Shown here piece after piece: positions 11,837-24,838 of a stretch of DNA of 64,000 nt. The position numbers and the translations under genes are program-made. The notes below the pieces were generated by a model. It did no database searches. It saw only the letters and a list, made by a program, of their open reading frames with translations, and was not told where the DNA came from. The stretch is from Dicaeum eximium (lineage: Eukaryota; Chordata; Aves; Passeriformes; Dicaeidae): contig VWZP01008343.1 in assembly GCA_013396995.1 (NCBI GenBank), positions 1,184,208 through 1,248,207 of the forward strand, given 5' to 3'. Position 1 is the first letter of the stretch. Each line of letters opens with the position of its first letter.

Positions 11837-14659
11837 AAAACCCTTATAGCTATGGGATGTTCCACTGAGAGATGCCCAAATTATCTATTATTCTGAGCAC
11901 AGGTTTTGTCAGTGCATGGAATCCAGTATCACTCCATTTGGATGAAAGTGATTACTCCTGGAAATTCCTGTAAAATGCGTTTTGAGTTCAATTTTTATGA
12001 TCTACTAAATGTGTGATGATTCTTTTTCATTCTTTTAGATGCCATGAGTTTGCTTCCTTCAATTCCATATATATTAGTCTTACAGTTTAAGAGTGTGTGT
12101 GTTGGTTCACAAATGCAATTCAGTTATGATTGCTTTCCTTATCATGTTAAATTCAAATTTCTCTCAGTTACTCCAGTAGCACCCCCCACTTTCTCTGAGG
12201 TTAAAGACACTTAACTGTGTGTATTTTGATGTAATAATTTACCCTCACTAATCTCTTTAATGACATATGAAGTAAACTTATTTTTTTCATAGTTATGGCA
12301 ATGACGAACAGAGATTGGTTCCCTTTGGCTTCATCCATGATGTATTTCTAATGCATACCAGAAGCTAACTCAGTCTCTGTGCTAAGAGGTGTTGGCTGAA
12401 TCATTAATTTTTTTGCTGGTTACAGGTCTTTAGAGAACTTACCAACTTACCCATTTTACTTTCCAAAGGAACTAGCTGATTCACTTTTACAAAAAAATCC
12501 GGAAAATATCCAGTGTTGGGGGGCAAATGCACAATGATTGGATAAAAAGGTGGACTACATACTTTTCAGTGAAACTGTACTTTTGAACACTTCAGAATCC
12601 TGATTCCAATGTTTTGGTGTTATTTTTTATTTAAGTAGCTTAGAATGTAAGCTGAATGTGTTTAGGTTGTGTGTCTATCTGCCTCCTCTCTTTGGAGTGT
12701 TGAAACACCGTGATATTCCCAGAGCATATCCATTAGATAAGGCTTTACATTAAAGACAGGTGGAGTATAACTCAGTATATTAATTTCCACACTAAGTGAT
12801 GGCAAGGAAATAATCTGACATTTGAAGAACTCAAATAAAACCTCATTTCTATTTGATAGATAATTAAGCAAACAGTAAATTTAGCACAAAACAGATTGAG
12901 AGCCACTGCTCTGAGATTATCCAATAATTTAGGATCTGATGAAACTAAAATTTTAGGGTTTCTGCATAGGATGGTTTACAGATATGTAAATATGGTTTTT
13001 AAGTCTTCTCAACCAAAATTTTCACATCATTTGTCTGGTCATACAAAATGGTATCAGTATCTGTCTTGTATTTCAGAAGAAAATGATTTTGTGTCTTAGC
13101 TACATAATTTAGGTGTAAGGTTTATATCTGAGAAGGATGAATGGAGATAAACAGTTCTCTCCAAGTTACGACACCATCTATCTTCAAATACCAGGATTTA
13201 CAGGCGAGACCCTGAGACTTTTGGCGTGAATAAGTTAACAGCTCTCTGTTCATCATCAAAACTTCTACACGTTTTATAATTAGATTCCAAATTTTTTACC
13301 TTACAGTTGGGTATTCAAACCATTTTCTTTTGGCTTTTAGCTACGCCGATGTGTTCAATAAGACTACTCTAGTGGCAATAGCTAAATCCCAGACTTCTAT
13401 TTGAGGTCACTGTCCTAAGAGTTTTGTAGATTTTCCCTGCTCTGTATGCTTCTGTCTCTGTAATAGAGATAGCAAATGCATCTGTGGTAGCTGCAATTTC
13501 AAGAGTTTATCTCTCTTCTGGTATCTTTTCTGTACATGTTCTTCAAGAAAATAGTAAGTTGTTGACCTTCTTATGTTTGTGCATACAGAAAGCACAAGAA
13601 CAGTAACAAAAACTCTGTGGTCTGTTTAGATTATAAAAATGAAGGTTATTTCTCTGGTTTGTAAAGTATCAGTAATATCTGCGCATTTTTTTACTGGGGT
13701 CTTACACCTGCTAACTAAACTTCATTTTGAAAACATCAGCTTAAGATAACAGTCACAGTCAGGAATTGTATTCTTATTCAATTTTAATTGTTTGATGTTC
13801 AGAAGTAGATTTGCCTCTTTCATTACCTTTTACTAAAATTCCAACTCTATAGACCTGTGCAGCTGAAAAAAAAAAATCCATTTCTTTAGTACCTGCAAGT
13901 AAATATAAAAAATTATAACACATATACCTATGTTCATGCAGATATAGATTTATCTGACTTAATTTCAACCTAATTTACTTTCTCCTTAGTTTTGAAAATG
14001 TCATAACCTTCTCTTATTAACCCACAATGAGCCCTTTTCCTCTGGTACATGTTCTTTCCTTGAGGTCAGAACAGGTCACGCATTTCCCTCAAAAGATATG
14101 GCTATCAAAGCACCAATCATCCAACAGATGCATGCTGTAGCTATGGAGCAGCTCCAGGATGTCACTGGCATAATCCACTAGTGAAGGTCACCAGCACCAT
14201 GACTTGCCTTGTACCAGGATCAGTGTCCCTGAGTACTCCATCAGCAGTCAGAGTCTGGTTTTCTCATTCCCTGGCAGCGCACCTAATAGCAATAATTAAC
14301 TACACTCTCAGAAATTCCCTTTGCATGCCTTTACTTTGAATGTTCAGGTTGAGTAGTAGCAATACATTTATTTTTCTGTTGATATTTAACAATAAAAAAT
14401 AGTTTGTCTGAAATAAGCAGTATAAGATACTTCAACTTCTTGCTAAAGGTCATTTAGACAAATTACATTACAAAAAAAAGGTGAAAAAAGAATGAAGTAA
14501 CACTTATTGTAAATCCTATTTGTTTTTCATCACAAACTGGGTTTCATCTGTGAATGTCATTTTGCTTCCTTACTTATAAGAATGGGTTTATATTTTGAAT
14601 TGTGCTATTTCTCTATAAAATATCCAGATGTAAATGGGAATAAAGGTAGTGATTTATAG
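11837..14659. other. AT-rich noncoding sequence
   Basis: No gene recognised. Short frames at 12662-12871, 12896-13099, 13407-13595 and 13774-13968 have no domain or signal. Nothing else of note. Confidence 0.55.
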
Positions 14660-15180
14660 GAACATAGAACCATAGAAAGGCTTGGGTTGGAAATTACATA
14701 GAACACAATTCAACTCCCTTGACATGGGCAGAGATGCCACTCACTAGACCAGGTTGCTCTGATCACCATCTAACCTGGTCTTGAATAGTTCCAGGGATGG
14801 AGCATCCACAGCTTCAATGGGCAACATGTTCCAGTGCCTCACCATCCTCTGAGTAAAGAATTTCTCTCTATCATCTAGTCTAAATATCCTCTTTTAGTTA
14901 AAAATTGTTTCTGTCTTGACCTATGAATATCAGCCCAGATAATAAAGTCAGCCTTGCACTTTATTGTAAGACCCCTTTAGGTCTTCCCAGAGCCTTCTCT
15001 TCTCTAGGTTGAACAAACCCAGTTCCCTCAGCCTGTTTTCATAGGAGATGTGCTCTAACCCTCACATCATCTTTGTGGCCTCCTCTGGACCTGTTCCAAC
15101 AGGTCTGTGTCCTTCTTGTGCTGAGGACCCCAGAGATGGATGTAGCATTCCAGTTGGGCTTTCAGGAGAGCAGAGAAAAG
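14660..15180 (-). mobile_element. CR1 LINE fragment, 3' end
   Basis: The plus strand opens with ATAGAACCATAGAAAGG, the reverse of the CR1 tail, then gives the antisense of the CR1 3' UTR and the end of ORF2. Diagnostic phrases include GTTCCAGTGCCTCACCATCC and CTCTGGACCTGTTCCAACAG. About 520 bp remain, so this is a 5'-truncated copy, as is typical of CR1. It is moderately diverged and has lost any open frame of length. Confidence 0.93.
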
Positions 15181-17640
15181 ATATAAGTATTTTTTCATTG
15201 AGGCAATTAAGTATAAGTAAGGCTATATTTTATCTCCTTTCTTTCTTCTTTTTAATAATTATAGATTTCAAGTTGCAATCTTCCTGAACTCTATCTCACT
15301 AAAAAATATTTCAGTATGAATTCTTGCAAAAAACTGTATATTAGTAGAAAATAGCCCTCCAATAGATGCTGGCTTTGTTGAAAGTAAATTCTTTACAAGG
15401 TTCTTATAATCTATCTGCTTTGGTCAGACTTTGTGTGAAAAACTAGAAGAAAAAATAGATCAAATAAATTTTATGCACAATTAATTGGGTGTTTTAGAGT
15501 AGATATACCTTTTCTGCTGGAAAAAAAAATCCAAATCAGCTCTAACAGCAATATCTTGCAAACCTTTCATGCTCTAAAGAGTTGATGACTGTTTTCTAAA
15601 TAATTTTAAAGATATTTTTGCTACCTTTACATATTTCACTGAATGTACATTCTACCTATTAGGGTCTGTCTGCTTTACTGTTTGGAAATTATTTTATCCT
15701 CTGCTTGGGCAATTATGTGCCTCTTAAGGAGATGAAAGATAAAGCCCTGTAACGGGAGTAGCACAGTAGCAACACTCCTCTTGGTGTTGAACAGCTGCCA
15801 TAGTCCATACCAAGGGTGTCTGCATTTAAAACCTGAGTGGAAAGAAGAAGGTAAAGAATACAGTAATTTTATTTTCTGCCCTTGTGTGCCTGTGTGTGGT
15901 TAGTAAAGACTTGGAAGAGTATTCTGCAGTTCCTAGGGAATTTGGTTAGGCTTTTGTACACAAAAACAGAAGAAAGTTCACAATGCAAAACAGTATGAAA
16001 AGCAGAGGAGATGGAGATGCCTTTTAGGAAGGACACTGGTGTAGCTGACTGGTGGTGAAGATGAGCAGCTGACCAGCCCAGGTGCTCATCTGAAAATTAA
16101 AACTGTTTCTGGGATATTTTTTATTACACAGAAGCTTGTGTTTCTTGTAGATATCTTGTAGGTTTCTGAATAGGACACAAAAGGGAAAAGTGTGTATCTT
16201 CAATGTGCCTTCGGAGAACAACTTGAAGAAATAAAGTTTTGTAGGTAATAAATATGTCAGTCATATTTAGCCTGCAAACAGATCTTGGTCCCTTATTGTT
16301 GCTCTTCACGTTTGCTTACCAAGCTCTGAGCTCTAAATCACTGTGAACAGCATGTTGTTTTTGATTTGGGAATATGTTCATGTGCTCCACAGTAAGCATA
16401 GCCCCTTTCTCTGATTATTTCTATAGCATATAGGGACTGGGTTTCAATCTGTAGTCTTTTACAGCATGATGGTCTCATATAGCAACTTGGCCAAGTTTGT
16501 GTCATTTTATTGTATTGTATTCCAGTAGAAACATTCAGAAATTTTGACTCCAACCTGAGAAAATCACAACATTTAGGATGGTTTTTTTAACTGATTCTAA
16601 CTGTTAATTCATGTCTTTAAGATCTTCCTCAGCTGTGAAAATTTTGAATTTGCCTAATGAGAAATTAAAATCTAGCATCTGCTATAATCACTTGATTCCA
16701 GAAACAGGGGTTATAAGACAAAAAATCAGAGGTATACACTTACATTACCCCACACCATTCCCCAAACAATGAGTTAAAAAAAGGTAAAGTTGAAGCATAA
16801 GATGTTGTGATTGCTGTGAATGCCAGTAATGATTTTCATGTTTTTTTGTTTTCCTCTGCCACACACCTCAAAACATTGTACTTTAAAACCATCCTGAGCC
16901 ACAAGGGAACTTAAGGATTGTCTGTTTCTTACATCCTTGTCCCTAAACTGAAGAATGAAAAAGAAAATCTGTTTCTGACAAAACATAGGCTTGATGCCCT
17001 GTATCATTTTCAGGTATTATAATACATTAATATTAATGCATTATTGGAATATAAAACATTAACATAAAATAAATATTTTTCCCATATGGGAAGAGAAGAA
17101 CTGAAAAATATTTCAAAAGAAAATCAAGAACAAGGTAATTCAGGGTTTTGTTTTTCTTCTATGAAGAAACACTGTACTGACCTAATTTTAAGAAAAAGTT
17201 TTACGAACATCAATTTAATATTACAGATGTTTAAAGGATAAAGAGTTTTTTCTCTCTTTCATACTGTACAAATAAGTCGTACTCACCTTGCACTCTAAAA
17301 GAACTTAATTCAGTAAAGAGATATCTATACAGCAGAGCCTAAGAGAACATCCCAATTTCCAGGTCTCTGCCTGTGCTGGGCATGTCCTGAATTCACAGTA
17401 GGATGGTGCTTGTGCATGTGAGTCACTTCTTTCTGCTGTGGTTTCATCATTAAGAAATAGTTTGCAAAGGATGAAACTGGAACTGTGGCTATGTCTACAA
17501 TACTGATCAAAACAGGACTAGAAACCACATCACATGGTTCAGGACTGTTGGTGTCCATGTTACTGAAACCTTTCATTAGCTGATGTGTCTTGGAGATGCA
17601 TTTGGGAAAAAAAAGAGTAATCCAACAATTCAGTGGTGTG
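15181..17640. other. AT-rich noncoding sequence
   Basis: No gene recognised. A hairpin-capable inverted repeat (GATGAGCA / TGCTCATC) occurs at about 16059-16089. Short minus-strand frames at 16024-16553, 16774-17007 and 17325-17576 are unremarkable. Confidence 0.5.
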
Positions 17641-18090
17641 GATGAGCAAGGATTTATGTCTCAGGTTCACCCCCCAGCTTGCTTTTATTTAATAGTGCAC
17701 ATGTACCTCTCTGCCTGCTCTGAATGGTCAGTGAACCTGAGATGGGTCACAGCAGGCACCAGCAAATACAGCCAAAGCTGAAGATGTGGCCAATACAGAA
17801 GAAATAACATTTGGGTTCAAAGCTTTGAGTGTAAACAACAGAAACATAATTGGTCTGGACCTCAGCATGTGCAAAGAGAGCATATTTTTTATTGTGTTCC
17901 CTTCTGAAAGTCCTGGCTTAGAGTTATGGCCTGAATGAGGAGCCACTGGCCTGCACCCTGAATGCTGTGGGTAGGGGCAGTGCGACGGGCATGGGGAAAG
18001 AAAAGGAGATCTGAGATGAGAGCTTGGGCTCTTCCAGCACTCTTAGCCTCTCTGTCTTTAAGCACACTTGGGATCTGAGCTGTCAAGAAA
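17641..18090. other. Unclassified block with a 12-bp inverted repeat
   Basis: A perfect inverted repeat, TCTCAGGTTCAC at 17659-17670 and GTGAACCTGAGA at 17731-17742, is separated by 60 bp. The surrounding sequence is slightly richer in G+C. It could be a fragment of an old element or chance. Short frames on both strands overlap it and look spurious. Confidence 0.3.
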
Positions 18091-18259
18091 CAACAAAAAC
18101 CATCATCTCTGAAGAAATCAGGCTGAAGTTGAACTACTTCTGCATCTGCCTAAAATACACTGAATTTTCAAACCTCTGCAAAATTCAACTGAAAAAGTTC
18201 TTCTCCAATATGTAGCTACATGGTTTGTTGAACCCATTTTTAAAATAATTTTGATGAGT

Positions 18260-18785
18260 CTGAATATTGTGTTTGCAAGCCTGATCTATCAAATCTTTCT
18301 GTCTGACCTTGTTCCATGTAATTGGCGGTGTAACAGGCAGATGTTTTGGGAAATTGCAGCTTTGCTCAGCTGGCAGGCTGATCCCAATCAGATTTTGTTC
18401 ATCATGCCTCTGAGTTTTGCTTAACTCTTGTCCCCCTTTCCTTTGTGCTTGTGACTGCTTAAAATATAAAAGTGATAAGGCAAGCTTTCTGGGAAAGGGA
18501 ATCAAGGCATCTATTCATGGACAAGAAGTGGTGTACGATGCAAAGATGGCAGCAGCTACTCCTTGCCGTTGTTCCTTTGCCCTAAGCAAACGAGAGCATC
18601 TTGTGAGTGTAGGGGAAAGCTGCTTCAAATTATGTGTTAAATTATGCCCTAAATCACACACATTTGTTAGATGTTGCTGGAGGCCTATTCTGCCTCTTTG
18701 TCCGAGATACTGTCTTAGCACAGGTCAGGCAGACCTGGAGTTTGTTTCTGTAAAGGGAGCTCATCTTGATAAAATCTCCTGAGTA
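18260..18785. other. Complex block with a 121-codon frame, possibly conserved noncoding
   Basis: Sequence complexity is higher than in the flanks. The plus-strand frame 18417-18782 (121 codons) is Cys- and Lys-rich and has no known domain. It contains AAGATGGC at about 18543, similar to a YY1 site or a Kozak-preceded ATG. A minus-strand frame (18515-18721) overlaps it. I cannot show that it is coding. Confidence 0.25.
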
Positions 18786-18823
18786 CTGAATCAGCTAAAT
18801 AGTTAATGCCAATGGCCTGAGTT

Positions 18824-18907
18824 TTTATGGGGGTTTTGTGTGTTTGATTTTTGTTTTGTTTTGGTTTGTTTTTTCCTTTTTAGTTTTGTTTTTGTTTTTT
18901 TGTGGGC
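18824..18907. repeat. T/G-rich low-complexity tract
   Basis: TTTTG and TTTTTG units repeated irregularly over about 80 bp, the second such tract in the window. Confidence 0.8.
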
Positions 18908-20414
18908 AGCGTTTGTTTTTAAATAAATATAGCTAATATCATTTGCTTCTTTTGTGCTTGGAGATCATAGGCACTTTTCTTGCTTCATCCATTAAATTTT
19001 ATTTTTGAGCAACAGAGCAGTACTATGAAATCTGAACTCAGTATAAGTCAATGCAGTTAATTTTATGAGACACTTAAAGGATGTAGTTACATTGCATGTA
19101 ATCCCTAAGCATATGTGTCAGCTGTGACTTTCAGTACTCTGTGTAAAACATTTCTGGGCTTTAATTTAGTCATTACTTCCCATAATAAGGTATTTTGACT
19201 TTACAGATGAGGTAAAGCCAGAATTTTTAGATCACAGGTTATGCAATGGTAATTACTTTCCTAAGAGTGTCTCCCGTAGCAATCAGTGGGATTCCTCCAG
19301 GCTGGGATGTCTGCTATCAGCTTGAGTCATCGCTGCAGTGGGTCCTTGCAGCCCTACAGCAGCAGCCCTGCACTGGCTAAGGCAGCCAATGTTATCTTTG
19401 TGCTTGCTGCCTGCAAAACAAGGATTATTTGCTTGTGAGCAGTTAAACAGCAAAAGGCACAGGAACACCTTACAAGCTAGTATCACAAGAATTTTTTCTT
19501 ATATTACAGTTCTGAAAGAAAATGTACACAATCATCACTAGACATTGTTGGAATTTTTTTTTTATCCTTTTCTTTGCTGAGCTTTCAAATTAAAATGTTT
19601 TCTCCGAGACACAAATATAATCTCCTTTGTAATTTAAAGTGCTGGTGATATCATTAGGCCCAATAACAGCTGTGATTTCTTTAGGGAGAGTTTAATCAGT
19701 TTGTTGTGACAGGGTACCAGGAACTCAATTGTGATTGATCACTATTGCTCAAAAACTGGCCAGAAGTGAGTCTGAGCAAATCATTTAAACAGTGCCTCAG
19801 AGCTGCAGAACCTCAAACAATGAGAGGCCTCTTGAAGCTGACAGAAATATTAGCAGGCTTCAGGAATGGAAGGGTTTCCAGTGGCTCTGTAAATACTGCC
19901 TTCAGCATGGCCAGGGGAACTTCTGTTATCCCTTTACTCTGTGCATTGGCTCTCAAAATTGGATGAAAGGTAAAGCAGATCACTTTCTGAGGCCACCTTA
20001 CTACTAGTACAGTGTCAGTGAATTTTCAGGAAATTTTAATATCCTTTTAATGAAAAATAATTTTCTGTAGTTCTGCTGGTCTGTATCAGTAGGTTTTTTT
20101 CTCTTTTCATAGATTCAGATAATTCAAGAGATCTTTATGCACATTGATGGTTAACTAACATGTATCCTGACAATAAAATTTCTTCAGCGATGCTATATTA
20201 AATCACTATTTCATGTCTGATCTAGAGATTGCTCTTTTGAACAACATTGAATCCAAGGCATCAAGTCATCAAGGTAAATTATTCCTAGGTAAATTATTTT
20301 TGTGGCTATTTGCCTTTGTAGTGGATACATAGTAGATCCCATTTTCAGTCACTAGATCTTGTTACACTTCTACACCATACCTTTACTGACTGAAATCTTC
20401 TTTGATGTAACTAA
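18908..20414. other. AT-rich noncoding sequence
   Basis: No gene recognised. Overlapping frames at 19283-19541 on both strands and at 19745-20007 are short and without domains. Confidence 0.55.
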
Positions 20415-20659
20415 CAAGCAATAGTACAAGAGGAAGCAGCCTCAAGTAGTGCCAGGGGAAAAAAAATCTTCATTGAAAGGGTTATCAAGCATTGGAGCAG
20501 GCTCCTCAGGGAAGTGGTTGAGTCACCATCCCTGCAGCTATTTAAAAGACGTGGATGTAGCACTTGGAGGCATGGCTCAGTAATAGATTTGGCAGTGCTG
20601 GGTTAACAGTTGGACTTGATGATCCCAAAGGGTGTTTTACAACCTACATGATTCAGTGA
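20415..20659 (+). mobile_element. CR1 LINE fragment, 3' end
   Basis: Direct-strand CR1 3' terminus. Telling phrases are GGGTTATCAAGCATTGGAGC, GAAGTGGTTGAGTCACCATC and GTTGGACTTGATGATCCCAA, ending in a decayed copy of the CR1 tail (GATTCAGTGAC). About 35 bp of the usual sequence are missing near 20460, where an A run sits instead. Confidence 0.93.
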
Positions 20660-23027
20660 CGTTACTCATAACAACAAGGTCCCTGAAGGATTTTCTCTGG
20701 CTGCTAGCAGATAGGCATCTCTGTGCCATCATACTTTAACCACTATTGTTACCAGTGCCGTAAAATGGTTTGCTGCAGGCTCTTTTTTTGAGATGATGCA
20801 AAATCATTACACTGTAAAATATCCTAATATGGACAGAATCATAACATCAACATTTGCCCTATGCCTTTCAGAATCTATTTGTTTCTCAATAGATTGTCTG
20901 CACTTACTAGAGTAATGTCGCAGTTCTGCTGACAGCAGATCAAATCCGCTTTTTTGTCTTTTTTAGGTAATTTAACCATATCAAATTTCCTCAATAACTG
21001 ATTAAAAAAATGTTTTTCTGACCCAATAAATTTTTGTCTAAGCCCTAATTTTCACTTTCAACTTTTTTTTCTTTGTAATTTGAGCATTAGAATCACACAT
21101 AATATTCTAGTAATAGCTTTACTAATGCCGTAGATCAGCTTTCTATTTCTACTCAATATTTCTTTATTTATACATACAAGGATCACAGCTGCTTATCCAA
21201 ATGTCATATTAAAGTAAGAGCTCATCACCATGAGCTACTTAGTTTCCCCAAAGACCTGTTTCCTAAGTCATTTATTTCTAAAATAGTGTCCTTTACGCTA
21301 TATATTTTTTGTCTTGAAATGGTAAAATGGAAAAACAGGAACAGATAAAACAACTCAGAAAAGAAGAAGTATTGAAAAATTTTGAAGACCAGTTAAAAAC
21401 ATAAAGAGAGGTTCTTTCATATGTAAGAGATAAAACTGCTTTCTTAGTCACCTTTCTAAAAATCAGAGGTAAGAAACTACATGCCAGCAACTCTTTCTCA
21501 AATGATTCAAATGTTTGCAAGGCTAAAAGACTTTAGGAGTTGGATGCCCACAATATTTTATTCCATTTTCTGTGGAACAAATATTTAGCTCCCTCTACCA
21601 ATTTAATCTTCTCCTAGGTTGTTAATTTTACATAATGCAATTTGGGTTTTACATATTTAAGCCAGATAATTTTGTATATATTATAAAAATTTGCACATCT
21701 TGTCAAACATTATGACTCTTCTGTAATGAAATGCTCTCAGTATATTTCAGCTAGGCCTAGGTGAAAAAGAGCAGCTTTCTAATTCCCCACTGGAAGCACT
21801 TATTTAAGAAGGTAACAAAGAACAAGCAAAAGTTGTAAGACAGGAGAACTGTTGACAGCATATGTAGAACTGAAAACAGGATGAGGATGAGAAGATTCTG
21901 GTAACTTATCAGCACTTTTGTTGATTTACATTTAGCTTTGAAATGACAGATCATAATAATATAAAAAACCCAACAGGCATCAATGAGAGCATGTCAGGGA
22001 CGTGCTCAAGATGGTATTACTAGAGTAAAAATACTGCAACTAAATTGGGTTGTAATGGTAAAAAATGCTCCAGACACCCCTGCAGAGATACAGGGGAAAA
22101 GAGAGAGAAGCAAGAAAGAAAAAGATAGCAACCAAATTTTTCAGATTAGTTAAATTTATACCAGGGGAAAAGTACAGCAGAGTTATATTGGTCTAGGAGA
22201 AGGACTGGAAAATATTAATATTGAAAACCTCTATTTTTCATTAGACAAATCCAATCCTTTTATTTCTCCTGTTAAAATATGTGATATTCAAAGTTACATT
22301 TTTTGGAAGCTATTGATATGAGTTTTGTGCATCCTGACTGAATTAAGTAATACTTTTGGTGTGGTTTTGTTTAATGAAAGAATGTAGAATATTTTCCTTT
22401 CATAGTTTGACTGGCAAATCTCTCTTTTGAGAATGCTTATTTGTAAATCTCCTACTGCTCCTACATTTGATATAACCTTTTCCAACTTTTGAAGTGGTGG
22501 CTAAGAAGACAGGGAGAAAGAGCAGAGATGAGAATGTAGGTGAGTTTATAAACAATGCACATATATTTGGTAGTTAGCAAAAATATTAATAACAGGAGAG
22601 TCTATTAAAGGCTATGTCACAATTCAATGGAGTAACAACAAAAGTGTTTTCTATTATGAACTAGACCCAAAAGTCCACTGAAACAGTTTTTAGGGTTTTT
22701 TTGTGGCTTCACAGAGATAATGAGGCACCTTATATTCTCAGTTTGTTAAAAATAAAGACAATCATTTTTGTGCAGCTAGATGTGATATGACACACATAGT
22801 TTCAACACATTTAGGGTCTCTGTCTGAAAGGAGATAAGTAAATCATATTCATTGGTGTCATCACTATTAAATTACTTGAACTGAGATTGTCAGCTTTTCA
22901 ATAATTTCATTTTTAAGACATGCATTTCCTATAGAAAACTAAGTAGATGAGCATGTGGCTGGCATGGAAGAGACATATGACAAAGTCATAATAAAACCTT
23001 GCAAAGAACCAGGGAAAAATGGGTTAG
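20660..23027. other. AT-rich noncoding sequence
   Basis: No gene recognised. Minus-strand frames at 21293-21520, 21757-21954 and 22294-22485 have the Phe/Leu/Ser bias of AT-rich noncoding DNA. Confidence 0.55.
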
Positions 23028-23052
23028 AAATAAATAAATAAATAAATAAATA
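23028..23052. repeat. AAAT microsatellite
   Basis: About six uninterrupted AAAT units. Confidence 0.9.
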
Positions 23053-24654
23053 ATTTTCTTTACTCCTTCTGGAAGTGGTTTGAACTGTGGGAACCAAGAA
23101 GTGTCAAGGAACAGATCCCAAAAAAAGCTATTGGCAGAAGAATGGGAAGATTAGACAGTGACGACCTTCAAATAGAAAGAGAAAAGAGAGATAGAAAGAG
23201 ACAGAAAGAAAGAAAGAAAAGGGAAAATTGGTCATGTTCCTAAGCGAATTCGTGTATTAGGCAACGAAAAAAAGTATTGACAGTATTAAGTAGAACTCTG
23301 AAGCTAAGTGTGGCAAAGGGGAAGCAGAAAATATGAGCTCTTGGCAAAGAAGAGAAAAGGAAACTGTCCCTGTTGTCTGAGAACAGGCTGGCAGGGAAAG
23401 ACAAATCCATTATATCCATGGGCAATGCTGGATGCCTGAAGGGGCAGATATGGATTTCAAAGGATGAAAGACATGGATAGATGTAAATAAAGGATATGAG
23501 GCCTAGAGTAAGGTATGGAGGTTAAAAAATGGGTACACAGTAGGAAAGTTTGTGAGTAGCTAGGTAGGAAGTTGTTAGAGCTGGCGTTGGAAGGGATTAT
23601 AATCCTTTGGAAAGGAAAATTGAACTGCTATAAGGAGCAGGATATGAAGTCTGGTAAGAAGTAACCAGAGAAACTTCTTTCATTTCTCTGGTAAGAGAAA
23701 CCAGAGAAATGAGGAAAGACTAAAGACTGACAACAGGAGAGAAGAGACCTGAAAATCAGAAAAAGAAATGAAAGCTAGGCGAAAGCCTGGAAAGCTGAAG
23801 AATCCTCAAATCTTATTATCTGGTGTTAGGTAACAAAATAGTTGTATGACATAAAAATAGAAAGAAACTCAAAGAAATTAAAGATGTACAACACAGAATT
23901 CTAAATAGTTTGATTAAAAAAAGGCATGCTAGTCTCGTGGAGGGAGGGAATCTTCAGGATATGTTCATTGCTGAAAAAGGCAAAAATAGGAAATTCAATA
24001 CATTTTCACCAATCTGTTTTATAATCTACTATAGAAATTGCAAAATACCAGTCATGTAGTTCCCAGAAGACACTGTCATATGCTTTTGAGCTCATTCAGC
24101 TCTGTTTATGCAATATCTATTCTCTGTAAGAAAGTAACTCTTTATTACCCAAAAGTAACTTTTTGAAGTTACCTTTCTGTTAATATTGATACATGAGCCA
24201 GAGCACATTATTTATTTCTTCTGTGAACACTGGAAAAACAATTGTTTTATGAATACTGTGACTTGGAAGATGTTCAAAATTAGCTGGACTGAGGGCATGA
24301 AAGTACCAGAATGATTTATCATTTTCAAAGTGAGATTGAGCTTTTCTGATGTCATTCTTCCACCAAGCATTGCAGCATTTTCCCATTGCAAAATTAAATG
24401 CATCTTTGCAATGGGGATGAAGTGATTTCTAAGAAGCTTAGATCTTAAGTGCTGCATTTTCAGACTTGAGGAGATATTGGGAATTTTGAAGTGACTTAAA
24501 CATTTCTTAAAGAAATCTGTGTAATGACAATTGCCGCCTTTCTGCTATATATGTAATCATTCAGCCACTTCCATCCATGACAGGAGGGATGCAGTACATG
24601 TAAAATAGACACCTAACCATCAGTACCCACTTGAGATCCATGTTGTATGAAAGT
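23053..24654. other. Purine-rich then AT-rich noncoding sequence
   Basis: A GAAA/GAGA-rich patch at 23167-23225 and general purine bias to about 23900. Frames at 23240-23425 and 24180-24457 (minus) show no known features. Confidence 0.55.
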
Positions 24655-24838
24655 AGATGAACCTTGTGCTGCATCAAAAGAAGCATCACCAGCAGGTCAA
24701 GGGAGATGGTTCTTCCCCTTTTCTCCACCCTCATGAGACCCCATCTGGAGCTCTGGAGCTTCAGCACAGGAAGGACATGAACCTGTTGGAGTGGGTCCAG
24801 AGGAGACCATGAAAGTGCTGAGAAATTGGTGCAGGGAT
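24655..24838 (+). mobile_element. CR1 LINE fragment, end of ORF2 region
   Basis: Direct-strand CR1 wording from the reverse transcriptase C-terminal region: GCTGCATCAAAAGAAGCATC, CACCCTCATGAGACCCCATC and CAGCACAGGAAGGACATG, followed by GAGTGGGTCCAGAGGAGACC. A short stretch is deleted inside the copy near 24755. No open reading frame survives. Confidence 0.88.

Noticed and set aside
11557..11865. 102-codon minus-strand membrane-like protein
   Set aside because: It lies almost entirely within the LTR at 11254-11836.
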